Of a stretch of DNA of 64,000 nucleotides, positions 1 to 7,511 are shown one piece after another. Source of the stretch: Massilia sp. KIM (GTDB lineage Bacteria > Pseudomonadota > Gammaproteobacteria > Burkholderiales > Burkholderiaceae_D). Both the position numbers and the translations under genes were made by a program. The notes under the pieces are model-generated. The model worked only from the letters and a program-made list of their open reading frames with translations. It was not told the DNA's origin and did no database searches. The stretch lies in the NCBI RefSeq assembly GCF_002007115.1, contig NZ_MVAD01000002.1, forward strand, positions 744,001-808,000. Direction: 5' to 3'. How positions within the stretch are numbered: position 1 is the first letter of the stretch; every line of letters starts with the position of its first letter.

Positions 1-613
1 CGGTGGCCGCGTAGCCGTGGTAGGAGTAGCTCGGCATGTTGTTCTCGACCAGGGGTGTGGGCCAGAGCTGGGTGAAGCCGAGGCCGGCGATGTAGTCGAG
101 CTTTCCGATGATGCCGGCGATGTCGCCGCCGTGGCGCCCGCCGCCGTTCTTGCGGTCGCCCTTTTCCAGCATGTCGGGCGTGCTGTCGTTGGACGGGTCG
201 CCGTTGGCGAAGCGGTCCGGCATGATCTGGTAGATCGCGTCCTTGCTGGAGAAGCCGGCGCGATTGGCCGAACCCGGTTCGCGCGCCAGCAGGCGGTAGT
301 TGTAGCTCGCGCTGCGGCCGCCGGCGCCGGCGAAGCGGATCTCGAAGCTGCCGGGGCGGGCGTCCGCACCCACGACCAGGTCGATGAACAGGTAGTTCTT
401 GTTCGGCACCCGGGTCACCGAGGCGATGCGCACGCCGGGGTAGGACAGGCTGGGCTCGAGCTCGGCGATACGCTCGCCATGGACCATCAGCTGCAATTCC
501 TTGTGCTGCATGCCGGCCCACCAGAACGGCGGTTCCATATGGGCGATGGCGGAAGTCTGGGCGTGGGCGGCGAAGGAAGCGCCGAGGAGGAGGCTGGCGA
601 GGACGTGTCTCAT
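1..613 (-). CDS. GH13 neopullulanase/cyclomaltodextrinase-like enzyme, N-terminal part (cut by window edge)
   Basis: The minus strand is open from the window edge to an ATG at 613, with a second in-frame ATG at 619. About 204 residues are visible. They begin with a signal peptide (MRHVLASLLLGASFAAHAQ), so the protein should be exported to the periplasm. An N-terminal beta-sandwich of the cyclomaltodextrinase type follows (HMEPPFWWAGM, VPNKNYLFIDL). Next is the start of the GH13 barrel (DAIYQIMPDRFANGDPSND, GGRHGGDIAGI, LWPTPLVENN). The expected role is hydrolysis of maltodextrins or cyclodextrins, like SusA-type neopullulanases. The catalytic Asp/Glu/Asp lie outside the window. It is divergent from the TonB receptor and should be co-regulated with it. 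Confidence 0.88.
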   Translation of the reverse strand, partial: MRHVLASLLLGASFAAHAQTSAIAHMEPPFWWAGMQHKELQLMVHGERIAELEPSLSYPGVRIASVTRVPNKNYLFIDLVVGADARPGSFEIRFAGAGGRSASYNYRLLAREPGSANRAGFSSKDAIYQIMPDRFANGDPSNDSTPDMLEKGDRKNGGGRHGGDIAGIIGKLDYIAGLGFTQLWPTPLVENNMPSYSYHGYAAT

Positions 614-649
614 GATCATTGGGGCGTCCATGCCGCCCGCATGCCTGTC

Positions 650-664
650 CGTAGTCAGACTACA
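650..664. promoter_or_regulatory. palindromic operator candidate, copy 1
   Basis: GTAGT-CAG-ACTAC is a perfect 5+5 inverted repeat with a 3-bp spacer. It lies 31 bp upstream of the ATG of the GH13 gene. It has the same architecture as the stronger copy at 884-898, which suggests one regulator binding both divergent transcription units. The regulator is unknown. Confidence 0.5.
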
Positions 665-720
665 GACCAGGAGGACATGCCGCTGCGGAGAAGAGCGCCT
701 GTGGTTGTTGTGTTGTAAGG

Positions 721-750
721 AGAATACACGAGAAATCCTGGCGTTTCCAA
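721..750 (-). promoter_or_regulatory. candidate sigma-70 promoter of the neopullulanase-like gene
   Basis: On the minus strand TTGGAA (750-745) and TATTCT (726-721) are 18 bp apart, about 100 bp upstream of the start codon. The match is moderate and the transcription start is not proven. The GTAGT-N3-ACTAC palindrome at 651-663 would then lie in the 5' leader. Confidence 0.35.
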
Positions 751-776
751 ACCGGTTCATCTAGTCAAAGTACATG

Positions 777-786
777 TTAGCGCTAA
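777..786. promoter_or_regulatory. TTAGCGCTAA palindrome
   Basis: A perfect 10-bp palindrome lies in the middle of the divergent region. A central GCGC is common in LacI-family operators, which often control maltodextrin loci, but no LacI gene is in the window. The site could be fortuitous. Confidence 0.3.
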
Positions 787-883
787 AGTCTAGACAAGTG
801 ACGACCTTTCCAATGCCGACTGGCGGCTTCAGGCGCACCAAGGCGGTGCAAAACGGTGTCAAAATGCAACGAAAAAGTGCGTT

Positions 884-898
884 TGTAGTCGTACTACA
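884..898. promoter_or_regulatory. palindromic operator candidate, copy 2
   Basis: TGTAGT-CGT-ACTACA has perfect 6-bp arms around a 3-bp spacer. It lies about 104 bp upstream of the -35 box of the TonB-receptor promoter. A degenerate third copy (TGTAGC-CCA-AATACA) lies at 917-931, 33 bp centre to centre, close to three helical turns. That spacing fits cooperative binding on one DNA face. Confidence 0.5.
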
Positions 899-1001
899 GA
901 CGTCTGTACGGCTCGCTGTAGCCCAAATACAACGGGGATGCCCCTGAAATACGGCGAATCTGTGAAAAACATGCCATTATCGTAGCGACAAGCAACTCGC
1001 G

Positions 1002-1029
1002 TTGACAGTGCATCTAGTTTTAATACAAT
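1002..1029 (+). promoter_or_regulatory. sigma-70 promoter of the TonB-dependent receptor
   Basis: TTGACA (1002-1007) and TACAAT (1024-1029) are separated by 16 bp. This predicts a start near 1036 and a leader of about 98 nt before the ATG at 1134. A strong promoter fits an abundant outer-membrane receptor. Confidence 0.65.
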
Positions 1030-1133
1030 ATCGTACTTAGAACTGAAGTAAGCGTTCGCCGGACGTTGCCGTGTCTCAGAGTCGCGTGTAGTTTCCGGAA
1101 ACAACAATTATTGGTCTGATCAGTGAGGGGACA

Positions 1134-3968
1134 ATGAAGATTTTCGCAACCAAGCGTGCCGCCAAGCCGGCCCGTCTCGCATTCCAGCTGAGCCCAGTCG
1201 CCGCAGGCTGCGCTGTCATGATGATGTCCGCGTTCGCGGGTCAGGTGCACGCGCAAGCTACCTCGGGCGGTGAGGGCGGCACCGGCGCCTCGACGTCGCC
1301 GATTTCCACCGTGACCGTGACCGGTATCCGTTCGGGTATCGAAGCCGCGATCTCGGTCAAGCGCAATTCCAGCTCCATCGTCGAAGCCATCTCGGCCGAA
1401 GACATCGGCAAGCTGCCGGACACCACCGTGGCCGAGTCGATCGCCCGCCTGCCGGGTGTGACCGCCCAGCGCTCGCGCGGCAACGGCCGTGCTTCCGACG
1501 TGTCCGTGCGCGGCCTGTCGCCGAGCTTCAACGGCACCCTGCTCAACGGCCGTGAAATGGCTTCCACCGGCAACGCCCGCAGCCCCGAGTTCGACCTGTT
1601 CCCGGCCGAACTGATGGGTGGCGTGGTCATCTATAAAACCCCGGACGCGAGCGTCATCGGCCAGGGCCTGGCAGCGACCATCGACCTCAAGACCGTGCAG
1701 CCGCTGGACTTCAGCAAGCGCGTGCTGGCCGCCAGCTACAAGAAGAGCCGCATCGGCGTGCGCAGCAAGGGCGAAGAGGGCGATGGCAAGCGCTACACCT
1801 TCTCCTACATCGACCAGTTCGCGGACCGCACCATCGGTATCGCCCTGGGCCTGACCAAGTACGACGAAACCGGCGGCGAGCAGCGCAAGTTCGACGCCTG
1901 GGGCGGCTACACCGAGCGCCTGCCGTACAACGGCCAGAACGTGCTGGTGCCGGGCGGCTTCACCGCCGACACCGAAGTCGCATCGGAAAAGCGTGACGGC
2001 GCCTTCGCCAGCCTGCAGTTCCGTCCGAACAAGAACTTCCGTTCGACCGTCGACCTGTTCTACTCGGCCGGCGAGCGCGGCCTGAAGAAGACCGGCCTGG
2101 AAGGCGCGATCGGCGGCAACACCTCGGGCCAGTACGACCCGGCCGGCGTGCTGCAGAACGTCGTGGTGCAGAACGGCGTCGCCACCAGCGGCACCCTGAC
2201 CAACTACAAGGGCGTGGTGCGTAACCACATCGAAGCCTCGGACGACGACCTCAAGACCGTCGGCTGGAAGAACGAGCTCAAGCTCGGCGACTGGAGCACC
2301 ACCGCCGACCTGACCTGGTCCAAGGCGACCAAGCTCAGCTCGCGCTACGAAACCACCGCCGGCCTGCCGGGCAATGCCACCTCCCTGGACACCATTTCCT
2401 GGACCGGCTTCAACGGCGGTAACTTCACCGACGTCGTGTACAAGACCGGCCTGAACTACGCCGATCGCGGCGTGGCGCGCCTGACCGACGTCAACGGCTG
2501 GTCGGGTGGCGTGACCTCGCCCCAGGCTGGCTACCTGGCCCAGCCCTATGTCGAAGACGAACTGAAGGCCATCCGCCTGAACGCCAAGCGTTCGCTGGAC
2601 TGGGGCCATGTGTCGGGCGTGCAGTTCGGCTACAACTTCACCGAGCGTGAAAAGTCGCGCACCGGCGAGGAAGGCCGTCTCGTGATCAAGGGCGGCGACC
2701 CGTTCGGCGCCGTTCCCGTGCCGGGCAGCGCCACCGCGACCGCCGGCACCACCGGCCTGCAGGTGGTTTCCTGGAACCCGCTGGGCTCGCTGGGCAGCGT
2801 CTACGACCTGGCCGAGAAGGTCGACGCCGACATCCTGGCCAAGTTCTGGGACGTCAAGGAAAAGGTCCACACCCTCTACGCCATGGGCGAACTGGACGGT
2901 AACCTGTTCGGCATCGACTACCGCGGTAACTTCGGTTCGCAGTTCGTCCACAGCGACCAGACCGGCGGCGGCTACACCGTTTCGCGTGGCAACTGCACCG
3001 GCAACACCGCTGCAACCTGCCCGTCGGAACGCACCGAAGGCAGCACCGACTACTGGGATGTCCTGCCGAGCCTGAACCTGTCCTTCGACCTGAAGAACGA
3101 CCAGCTGCTGCGCGTCGGCGTGGCCAAGGTCCTGTCGCGCGCCAACCTGGACGACCTGCGCGGCAGCCGCGACTTCTCGGTCAACAACAGCGTCGCCAAT
3201 CCGATCCTGAACGGTTCGGGCGGCAATCCGGAGCTCAAGCCCTTCAAGGCCAAGTCCTTCGACCTGTCGTATGAGAAGTACTTCGGCAAGAAGGGTTATG
3301 TCAGCGTGGCCGGCTTCTACAAGAAGCTCGACACCTACATCCTGCGCGTGCCGCGCGCCTTCGACTTCGCGCCGTACATCACCGCGACGACCCCGCTGCC
3401 GACCACCGGCCAGTTCGCCGGCTCGACCCAGGGCCTGCTGACCCAGCCGGTCAATGGCGACGGCGGCAGCCTGCGCGGCTACGAGCTGGCCCTGAACATC
3501 CCGCTCGACCTGGTCACGCCTTACCTGGACGGCTTCGGTATCCTGGCCAACCACTCGGACACCCGTTCGAAGATCACGCTGCCGGCCTTCGGCTTCGCCA
3601 ACGTGCAGTCGCCGGCAACCACGATCCCGCTGCCGGGCCTGTCGCGCAAGGTCAGCAACCTGCGCCTGTACTACGAGAAGAACGGCTTCCAGATCGCCGC
3701 CGCAGCGCGCAAGCGTTCGGACTTCCTGGGCCAGGTGTCCGACTTCCAGGACAACCAGCAGCTGACCTTCATCAAGGGTGAGACCATCGTCGACTTCCAG
3801 GTCTCGTACGAGTTCCAGAAGGGTTACCTGAAGGGCCTGTCGCTGTTCGCCCAGGCACAGAACTGGAACAACGCGCCTTACCAGGAGTTCACCGAAAGCT
3901 CGGACTCGGTGACCCGCCGCATCGAGTACGGCCGTACCTACCAGTTCGGCGCCAGCTACAAGTTCTGA
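1134..3968 (+). CDS. TonB-dependent outer-membrane receptor, maltodextrin type
   Basis: The 944-residue protein starts after AGTGAGGGGACA, a good ribosome site. It has a signal peptide ending near residue 41 (AGQVHAQA), a TonB-box-like TVTVTGI, a plug domain (IVEAISAEDIGKLPDTT, LPGVTAQR, DVSVRGLSP, LNGREM) and a long beta-barrel ending in the outer-membrane signature YQFGASYKF. Plug and length match the Xanthomonas/Caulobacter receptor class (TIGR01782 type). It should import oligosaccharides with TonB-ExbBD energy. The neighbouring GH13 enzymes, sugar transporter and glucokinase argue for maltodextrin as substrate. A hairpin terminator follows directly, so it is probably made at a higher level than the next gene. 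Confidence 0.93.
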   Translation: MKIFATKRAAKPARLAFQLSPVAAGCAVMMMSAFAGQVHAQATSGGEGGTGASTSPISTVTVTGIRSGIEAAISVKRNSSSIVEAISAEDIGKLPDTTVAESIARLPGVTAQRSRGNGRASDVSVRGLSPSFNGTLLNGREMASTGNARSPEFDLFPAELMGGVVIYKTPDASVIGQGLAATIDLKTVQPLDFSKRVLAASYKKSRIGVRSKGEEGDGKRYTFSYIDQFADRTIGIALGLTKYDETGGEQRKFDAWGGYTERLPYNGQNVLVPGGFTADTEVASEKRDGAFASLQFRPNKNFRSTVDLFYSAGERGLKKTGLEGAIGGNTSGQYDPAGVLQNVVVQNGVATSGTLTNYKGVVRNHIEASDDDLKTVGWKNELKLGDWSTTADLTWSKATKLSSRYETTAGLPGNATSLDTISWTGFNGGNFTDVVYKTGLNYADRGVARLTDVNGWSGGVTSPQAGYLAQPYVEDELKAIRLNAKRSLDWGHVSGVQFGYNFTEREKSRTGEEGRLVIKGGDPFGAVPVPGSATATAGTTGLQVVSWNPLGSLGSVYDLAEKVDADILAKFWDVKEKVHTLYAMGELDGNLFGIDYRGNFGSQFVHSDQTGGGYTVSRGNCTGNTAATCPSERTEGSTDYWDVLPSLNLSFDLKNDQLLRVGVAKVLSRANLDDLRGSRDFSVNNSVANPILNGSGGNPELKPFKAKSFDLSYEKYFGKKGYVSVAGFYKKLDTYILRVPRAFDFAPYITATTPLPTTGQFAGSTQGLLTQPVNGDGGSLRGYELALNIPLDLVTPYLDGFGILANHSDTRSKITLPAFGFANVQSPATTIPLPGLSRKVSNLRLYYEKNGFQIAAAARKRSDFLGQVSDFQDNQQLTFIKGETIVDFQVSYEFQKGYLKGLSLFAQAQNWNNAPYQEFTESSDSVTRRIEYGRTYQFGASYKF

Positions 3969-3988
3969 TCCCGGTTAGGACTACAATG

Positions 3989-4025
3989 CAACCCCTGACG
4001 GCTCGCGCCTCAGGGGTTGTTTTTC
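3989..4025 (+). terminator. rho-independent terminator after the TonB receptor
   Basis: CAACCCCTGA pairs with TCAGGGGTTG around an 11-nt loop, followed by TTTTTCT. It lies 20 bp after the receptor stop codon and 31 bp before the halogenase start. It should uncouple the two genes or reduce read-through. Confidence 0.85.
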
Positions 4026-4056
4026 TTCCGGGCCCCCATTTGGACAAGACATCAAC

Positions 4057-5568
4057 ATGCATAACCAGGCAATCAAGGACATCGTCATCGTCGGCGGCGG
4101 CACCGCCGGCTGGATGACCGCGGCCGCGCTCTCGACCGTACTCAATGGCCGCTACAACATCCGGCTGGTCGAATCCGACGAGATCGGGATCGTCGGCGTG
4201 GGCGAGGCCACCATTCCCATGATCCAGCGCTTCAACCGCGTGGTCGGGATCGACGAGAACGAATTCATGCGCGAGACCATGGGCAGCTTCAAGCTCGGCA
4301 TCGAGTTCGTGAACTGGGGCCGGCTGGGCGAACGCTACATGCACGGCTTCGGGCGCCTGGGCCAGGACCTGGCCACGGTGCGCTTCGAGCAGTACTGGCA
4401 GAAGATGCGCCTGGCCGGCAAGGCCGCGCCGCTCGAGGAATACTCGATCACGCGCATGGCCGCCAGGGCCAACCGCTTCATGCCGCCGCGCTTCGACGTG
4501 CCGAATTCGCCGCTGGGCGACATCACCTACGCCTACCACTTCGACGCCAGCCTGTACGCCAAGTACCTGCGCAAGCTGTCCGAGGCGCGCGGCGTGACCC
4601 GCATCGAAGGCAAGATCACGCGCGTGACCCGGCGCGAGCCGGACGGCCACGTCGACGCGGTCGAGCTGGAGAACGGCGCGCGGGTGGAAGGGGAGCTCTT
4701 CATCGACTGCTCGGGCTTCCGCGGCCTGCTGATCGAGCAGGCCCTGGAGACCGGCTACGAGGACTGGACCCACTGGCTGCCGGCCGACCGCGCGCTGGCC
4801 GTGCCCAGCGAATCGGCGCCCGGCATCACGCCCTATACCCGCGCCACGGCGCACCGCTCGGGCTGGCAGTGGCGCATCCCGCTGCAGCACCGCACCGGCA
4901 ACGGCCACGTCTACTGCAGCCGCTTCATCAGCGACGACGAAGCCGCCGCCACCCTGCTGGCCAACCTGGACGGCAAGGCCCTGGCCGAGCCGCGCCTGAT
5001 CCAGTTCCAGACCGGGATGCGCAAGCTGGCCTGGAACCGCAACGTGGTCGCGGTCGGCCTGTCGAGCGGCTTCCTCGAGCCGCTGGAGTCGACCAGCATC
5101 CACCTGATCCAGTCGACCATCCAGCGCCTGATCGACTTCTTCCCGGACCGCGGCTGGAGCGCGGTCGACCGCGACGAGTTCAACCGCCAGACGCGCTTCG
5201 ACTACGAGCGCATCCGCGACTTCATCATCCTGCACTACCACCTCAACCAGCGCACCGATTCGCCCTACTGGCTGGAGTGCGCCAACATGGCGATTCCGGA
5301 CACCCTGCGCCAGAAGATGGACATGTACCGTACCCACGGCCGCGTGGTGCGGGTCGACAACGAGCTGTTCTCGGAGGTCGGCTGGGTGCAGGTGTTCGAA
5401 GGGCAGAACATGCCGGTCGAGGGCTATCACCCGCTGGTGGACACGCAGTCGGAAGAGGACATCGCCGAGTATCTGGACGGGGTGCGGGGCGTGATCGCCA
5501 AGTGCGTGGGCGTGATGCCTTCGCATGACGAATACATTGCGAAGCACTGCGCGGCAAGGAAGATGTAA
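4057..5568 (+). CDS. flavin-dependent (tryptophan-type) halogenase
   Basis: The 503-residue cytoplasmic protein has all hallmarks of the family. The FAD-binding GGGTAGWM is at residues 13-20. The hypohalous-acid lysine is K79 in SFKLGIEF. WQWRIP at 270-275 is the WxWxIP motif that blocks monooxygenation. FLEPLEST carries the conserved glutamates E341 and E344. Family knowledge: such enzymes halogenate indoles or other aromatics with FADH2 from a partner reductase. Relatives of unknown natural substrate (for example BrvH) also sit in TonB-receptor loci. The link to maltodextrin use is not explained. No flavin reductase is adjacent. Confidence 0.88.
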   Translation: MHNQAIKDIVIVGGGTAGWMTAAALSTVLNGRYNIRLVESDEIGIVGVGEATIPMIQRFNRVVGIDENEFMRETMGSFKLGIEFVNWGRLGERYMHGFGRLGQDLATVRFEQYWQKMRLAGKAAPLEEYSITRMAARANRFMPPRFDVPNSPLGDITYAYHFDASLYAKYLRKLSEARGVTRIEGKITRVTRREPDGHVDAVELENGARVEGELFIDCSGFRGLLIEQALETGYEDWTHWLPADRALAVPSESAPGITPYTRATAHRSGWQWRIPLQHRTGNGHVYCSRFISDDEAAATLLANLDGKALAEPRLIQFQTGMRKLAWNRNVVAVGLSSGFLEPLESTSIHLIQSTIQRLIDFFPDRGWSAVDRDEFNRQTRFDYERIRDFIILHYHLNQRTDSPYWLECANMAIPDTLRQKMDMYRTHGRVVRVDNELFSEVGWVQVFEGQNMPVEGYHPLVDTQSEEDIAEYLDGVRGVIAKCVGVMPSHDEYIAKHCAARKM

Positions 5569-5625
5569 GATCGGGCCTGTGTGGCCATGCTGACCCCGTT
5601 GGCCTATGCGGCCATGCCAGCATTC

Positions 5626-5709
5626 CGTCGTCCCCGCGTAGGCGGGGACCCAAGTTAAGCGCTGTGGTGGCGCATAATAACTTGGGTCCCCGCCTGCGCG
5701 GGGACGACG
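5626..5709. repeat. REP-like palindromic element, copy A
   Basis: Two 32-bp arms form an inverted repeat around about 20 bp. The left arm begins CGTCGTCCCCGCGTAGGCGG and the right arm ends GCGCGGGGACGACG. Each arm also folds on itself (CCCCGC-GTAG-GCGGGG). Four related copies occur at 9433, 43673, 49706 and 63751. It lies between the halogenase and the L,D-transpeptidase. Confidence 0.85.
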
Positions 5710-5726
5710 TTTTGAGGACGGCTGAT

Positions 5727-7376
5727 ATGGTCGACAGCCGGGTGCCGCGTTTTTGTCAGAAGGGGAAAACCTTGGTAAGTCGCCTGTTGCTCTGCCTGTC
5801 CCTGGCCTTGACGCTGCTCTCGCCCGCCGCCGGCGCGCAAACCATCCGCGAACTCGCCGCCCAGGCCGCCAACACCCACTGGCGCGCCACCGGCCCCTAC
5901 GACGAACGCGGCTGGCTCGACCGCTTCTACGCCCCACGCAACTACACCCCCGCCTGGACCCCGCGCAGCGCCGCCGCCGCCCTGGCCCTGCTCGAACGCG
6001 CCCCGGAACACGGCCTCGACCCGCACGAGTACGGCACGACCGAACTGGCGCGTCTCTTGCACGCCGGCTCCGCCGAGGCCGCGCGCCTGGACGTGGCCCT
6101 GAGCGCCGCCATGCTGCACTTCCTGGCCGACCTGCGCGTGGGCCGCGTGCGCTCCGAATACCATACCCGCCAGCCCGACCCGCGCCTGCGCCAGTTCGAC
6201 CCGGTTGAGCGCCTGCGCGCCGCGCTCGCATCGAACACCCTGGACGCCGCCTTGCACGCGGCCCAGCCGCCGATCCAGCTCTACGAACGGGTGCGCAAGG
6301 CGCTGGCCCACTACCGCGAACTGGCGCGCCAGCCGCTGCCGGCCCTGCCGCGCCCGCCGGGCGCCAAGCTGACGCCCGGCGAAGCCTATGCCGGCGCGCG
6401 CGCCCTGCACGAGCGCCTGGTGCTGCTGGGCGACCTCGCGCCCGGCGCGCCCTACAGCGAGGGCATCTACGACGAACGCCTGGCCGAAGGCCTGCGCCGC
6501 TTCCAGGCCCGCCACGGCCTGCAGGACGACGGCATCATCGGCAGCGCGACCCTGGCCGCGCTCGACGTGCCGCTGGCGCGCCGCGTGCGCCAGCTCGAAC
6601 TGAGCCTGGAGCGCCTGCGCTGGCTGCCCGACTTCCCGACCGGCCCGCTGGTCGCGGTCAACCTCCCGTCCTACCGCCTGTGGGCCTTCGGCGCCGACCG
6701 CAACGCCACGCCGCTCGAGATGCGGGTGGTGGTCGGCACCGCGGTCAAGACCCCGACCCCGCTCTTCATCGGCCAGCTGCGCTACGTCGAGTTCAACCCC
6801 TACTGGAACGTCCCGCGCAGCATCACGCTCAAGGAAATCCTGCCCAAGATAGCCCACGACCCGGGCTACCTGGAGCGCAACGACATGGAGATCGTCGGCG
6901 CGCCGGCCGGGACTGACGCAATGGAAGCCCTGCGCGCCGGCAAGGCGCGCCTGCGCCAGCGCCCCGGCCCCAAGAACGCGCTCGGCGCGGTCAAGTTCGC
7001 GCTGCCCAACCCGATGGACATCTACCTGCACTCGACTCCGGCGCGCGAACTGTTCCAGCGCTCGCGGCGCGACCTGAGCCACGGCTGCATCCGGGTCGAG
7101 AACCCGGCCGCCCTGGCCCAGTTCGTGCTGGCCGCCGACCCGCGCTGGGATGCCGACAGCGTCCAGGAAGCCCTGCTGCCGGGGCCGATGCGCCGCGTCG
7201 ACCTCAAGGCGCCGATCCCGGTCGTGATCTTCTACGCCACCGCCGTGGTCGACCTCGAGGGCGGGGTGCGCTTCGCCCCTGACATCTACAACCGCGATCC
7301 CGGATTGGAACAGGCGCTGGCGCCCCACGCCGGCGCCCAGTCCGGGCGCCTGAACGGGACCGCGCGCGCCCGCTAG
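5727..7376 (+). CDS. murein L,D-transpeptidase, YcbB/LdtD type
   Basis: The protein has a signal peptide (LLLCLSLALTLLSPAAGAQ), a scaffold domain, a peptidoglycan-binding segment (YDERLAEGLRRFQARHGL, DDGIIGSATL) and a YkuD catalytic domain with HSTP and SHGCIR, the nucleophile being the Cys near residue 453. It forms 3-3 cross-links in periplasmic peptidoglycan. Two starts compete. ATG 5727 has GAGG about 9 bp upstream. TTG 5772 has AAGGGG 7 bp upstream and gives a more typical short n-region. Longer versions would read into the REP element and are unlikely. It has no evident link to the sugar genes. Confidence 0.9.
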   Translation: MVDSRVPRFCQKGKTLVSRLLLCLSLALTLLSPAAGAQTIRELAAQAANTHWRATGPYDERGWLDRFYAPRNYTPAWTPRSAAAALALLERAPEHGLDPHEYGTTELARLLHAGSAEAARLDVALSAAMLHFLADLRVGRVRSEYHTRQPDPRLRQFDPVERLRAALASNTLDAALHAAQPPIQLYERVRKALAHYRELARQPLPALPRPPGAKLTPGEAYAGARALHERLVLLGDLAPGAPYSEGIYDERLAEGLRRFQARHGLQDDGIIGSATLAALDVPLARRVRQLELSLERLRWLPDFPTGPLVAVNLPSYRLWAFGADRNATPLEMRVVVGTAVKTPTPLFIGQLRYVEFNPYWNVPRSITLKEILPKIAHDPGYLERNDMEIVGAPAGTDAMEALRAGKARLRQRPGPKNALGAVKFALPNPMDIYLHSTPARELFQRSRRDLSHGCIRVENPAALAQFVLAADPRWDADSVQEALLPGPMRRVDLKAPIPVVIFYATAVVDLEGGVRFAPDIYNRDPGLEQALAPHAGAQSGRLNGTARAR

Positions 7377-7474
7377 GCAGAAAAACTGTCGTTTTTGGGG
7401 GTGACAGGGCATTTCATTGCGGAATCACCATGCGTGGATGGCTAAATTCTCCCCGCACCGCTGGCCCGAGCGAG

Positions 7475-7500
7475 TAAACTGTCGCTTTAGTACCAGTTTA
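7475..7500 (+). promoter_or_regulatory. inverted repeat in the deaD leader
   Basis: TAAACTG (7475-7481) and CAGTTTA (7494-7500) flank 12 bp and end 11 bp before the deaD ATG. It could be an operator or an mRNA hairpin near the ribosome site. deaD mRNAs in other bacteria are often leader-controlled, but that is only analogy. Confidence 0.35.
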
Positions 7501-7511
7501 GAAAGTCATCC

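Noticed and set aside
1020..3554. Long open frame antisense to the TonB receptor
   Set aside because: It is the mirror of a high-GC coding gene; the composition is Ala/Gly/Val/Arg-rich with no domain, and the plus strand encodes a complete receptor. Similar long shadows opposite most genes were dropped.
3969..3988. Half palindrome GACTACA after the receptor as a fourth operator
   Set aside because: Only one arm is present and it lies downstream of the gene, next to the terminator.
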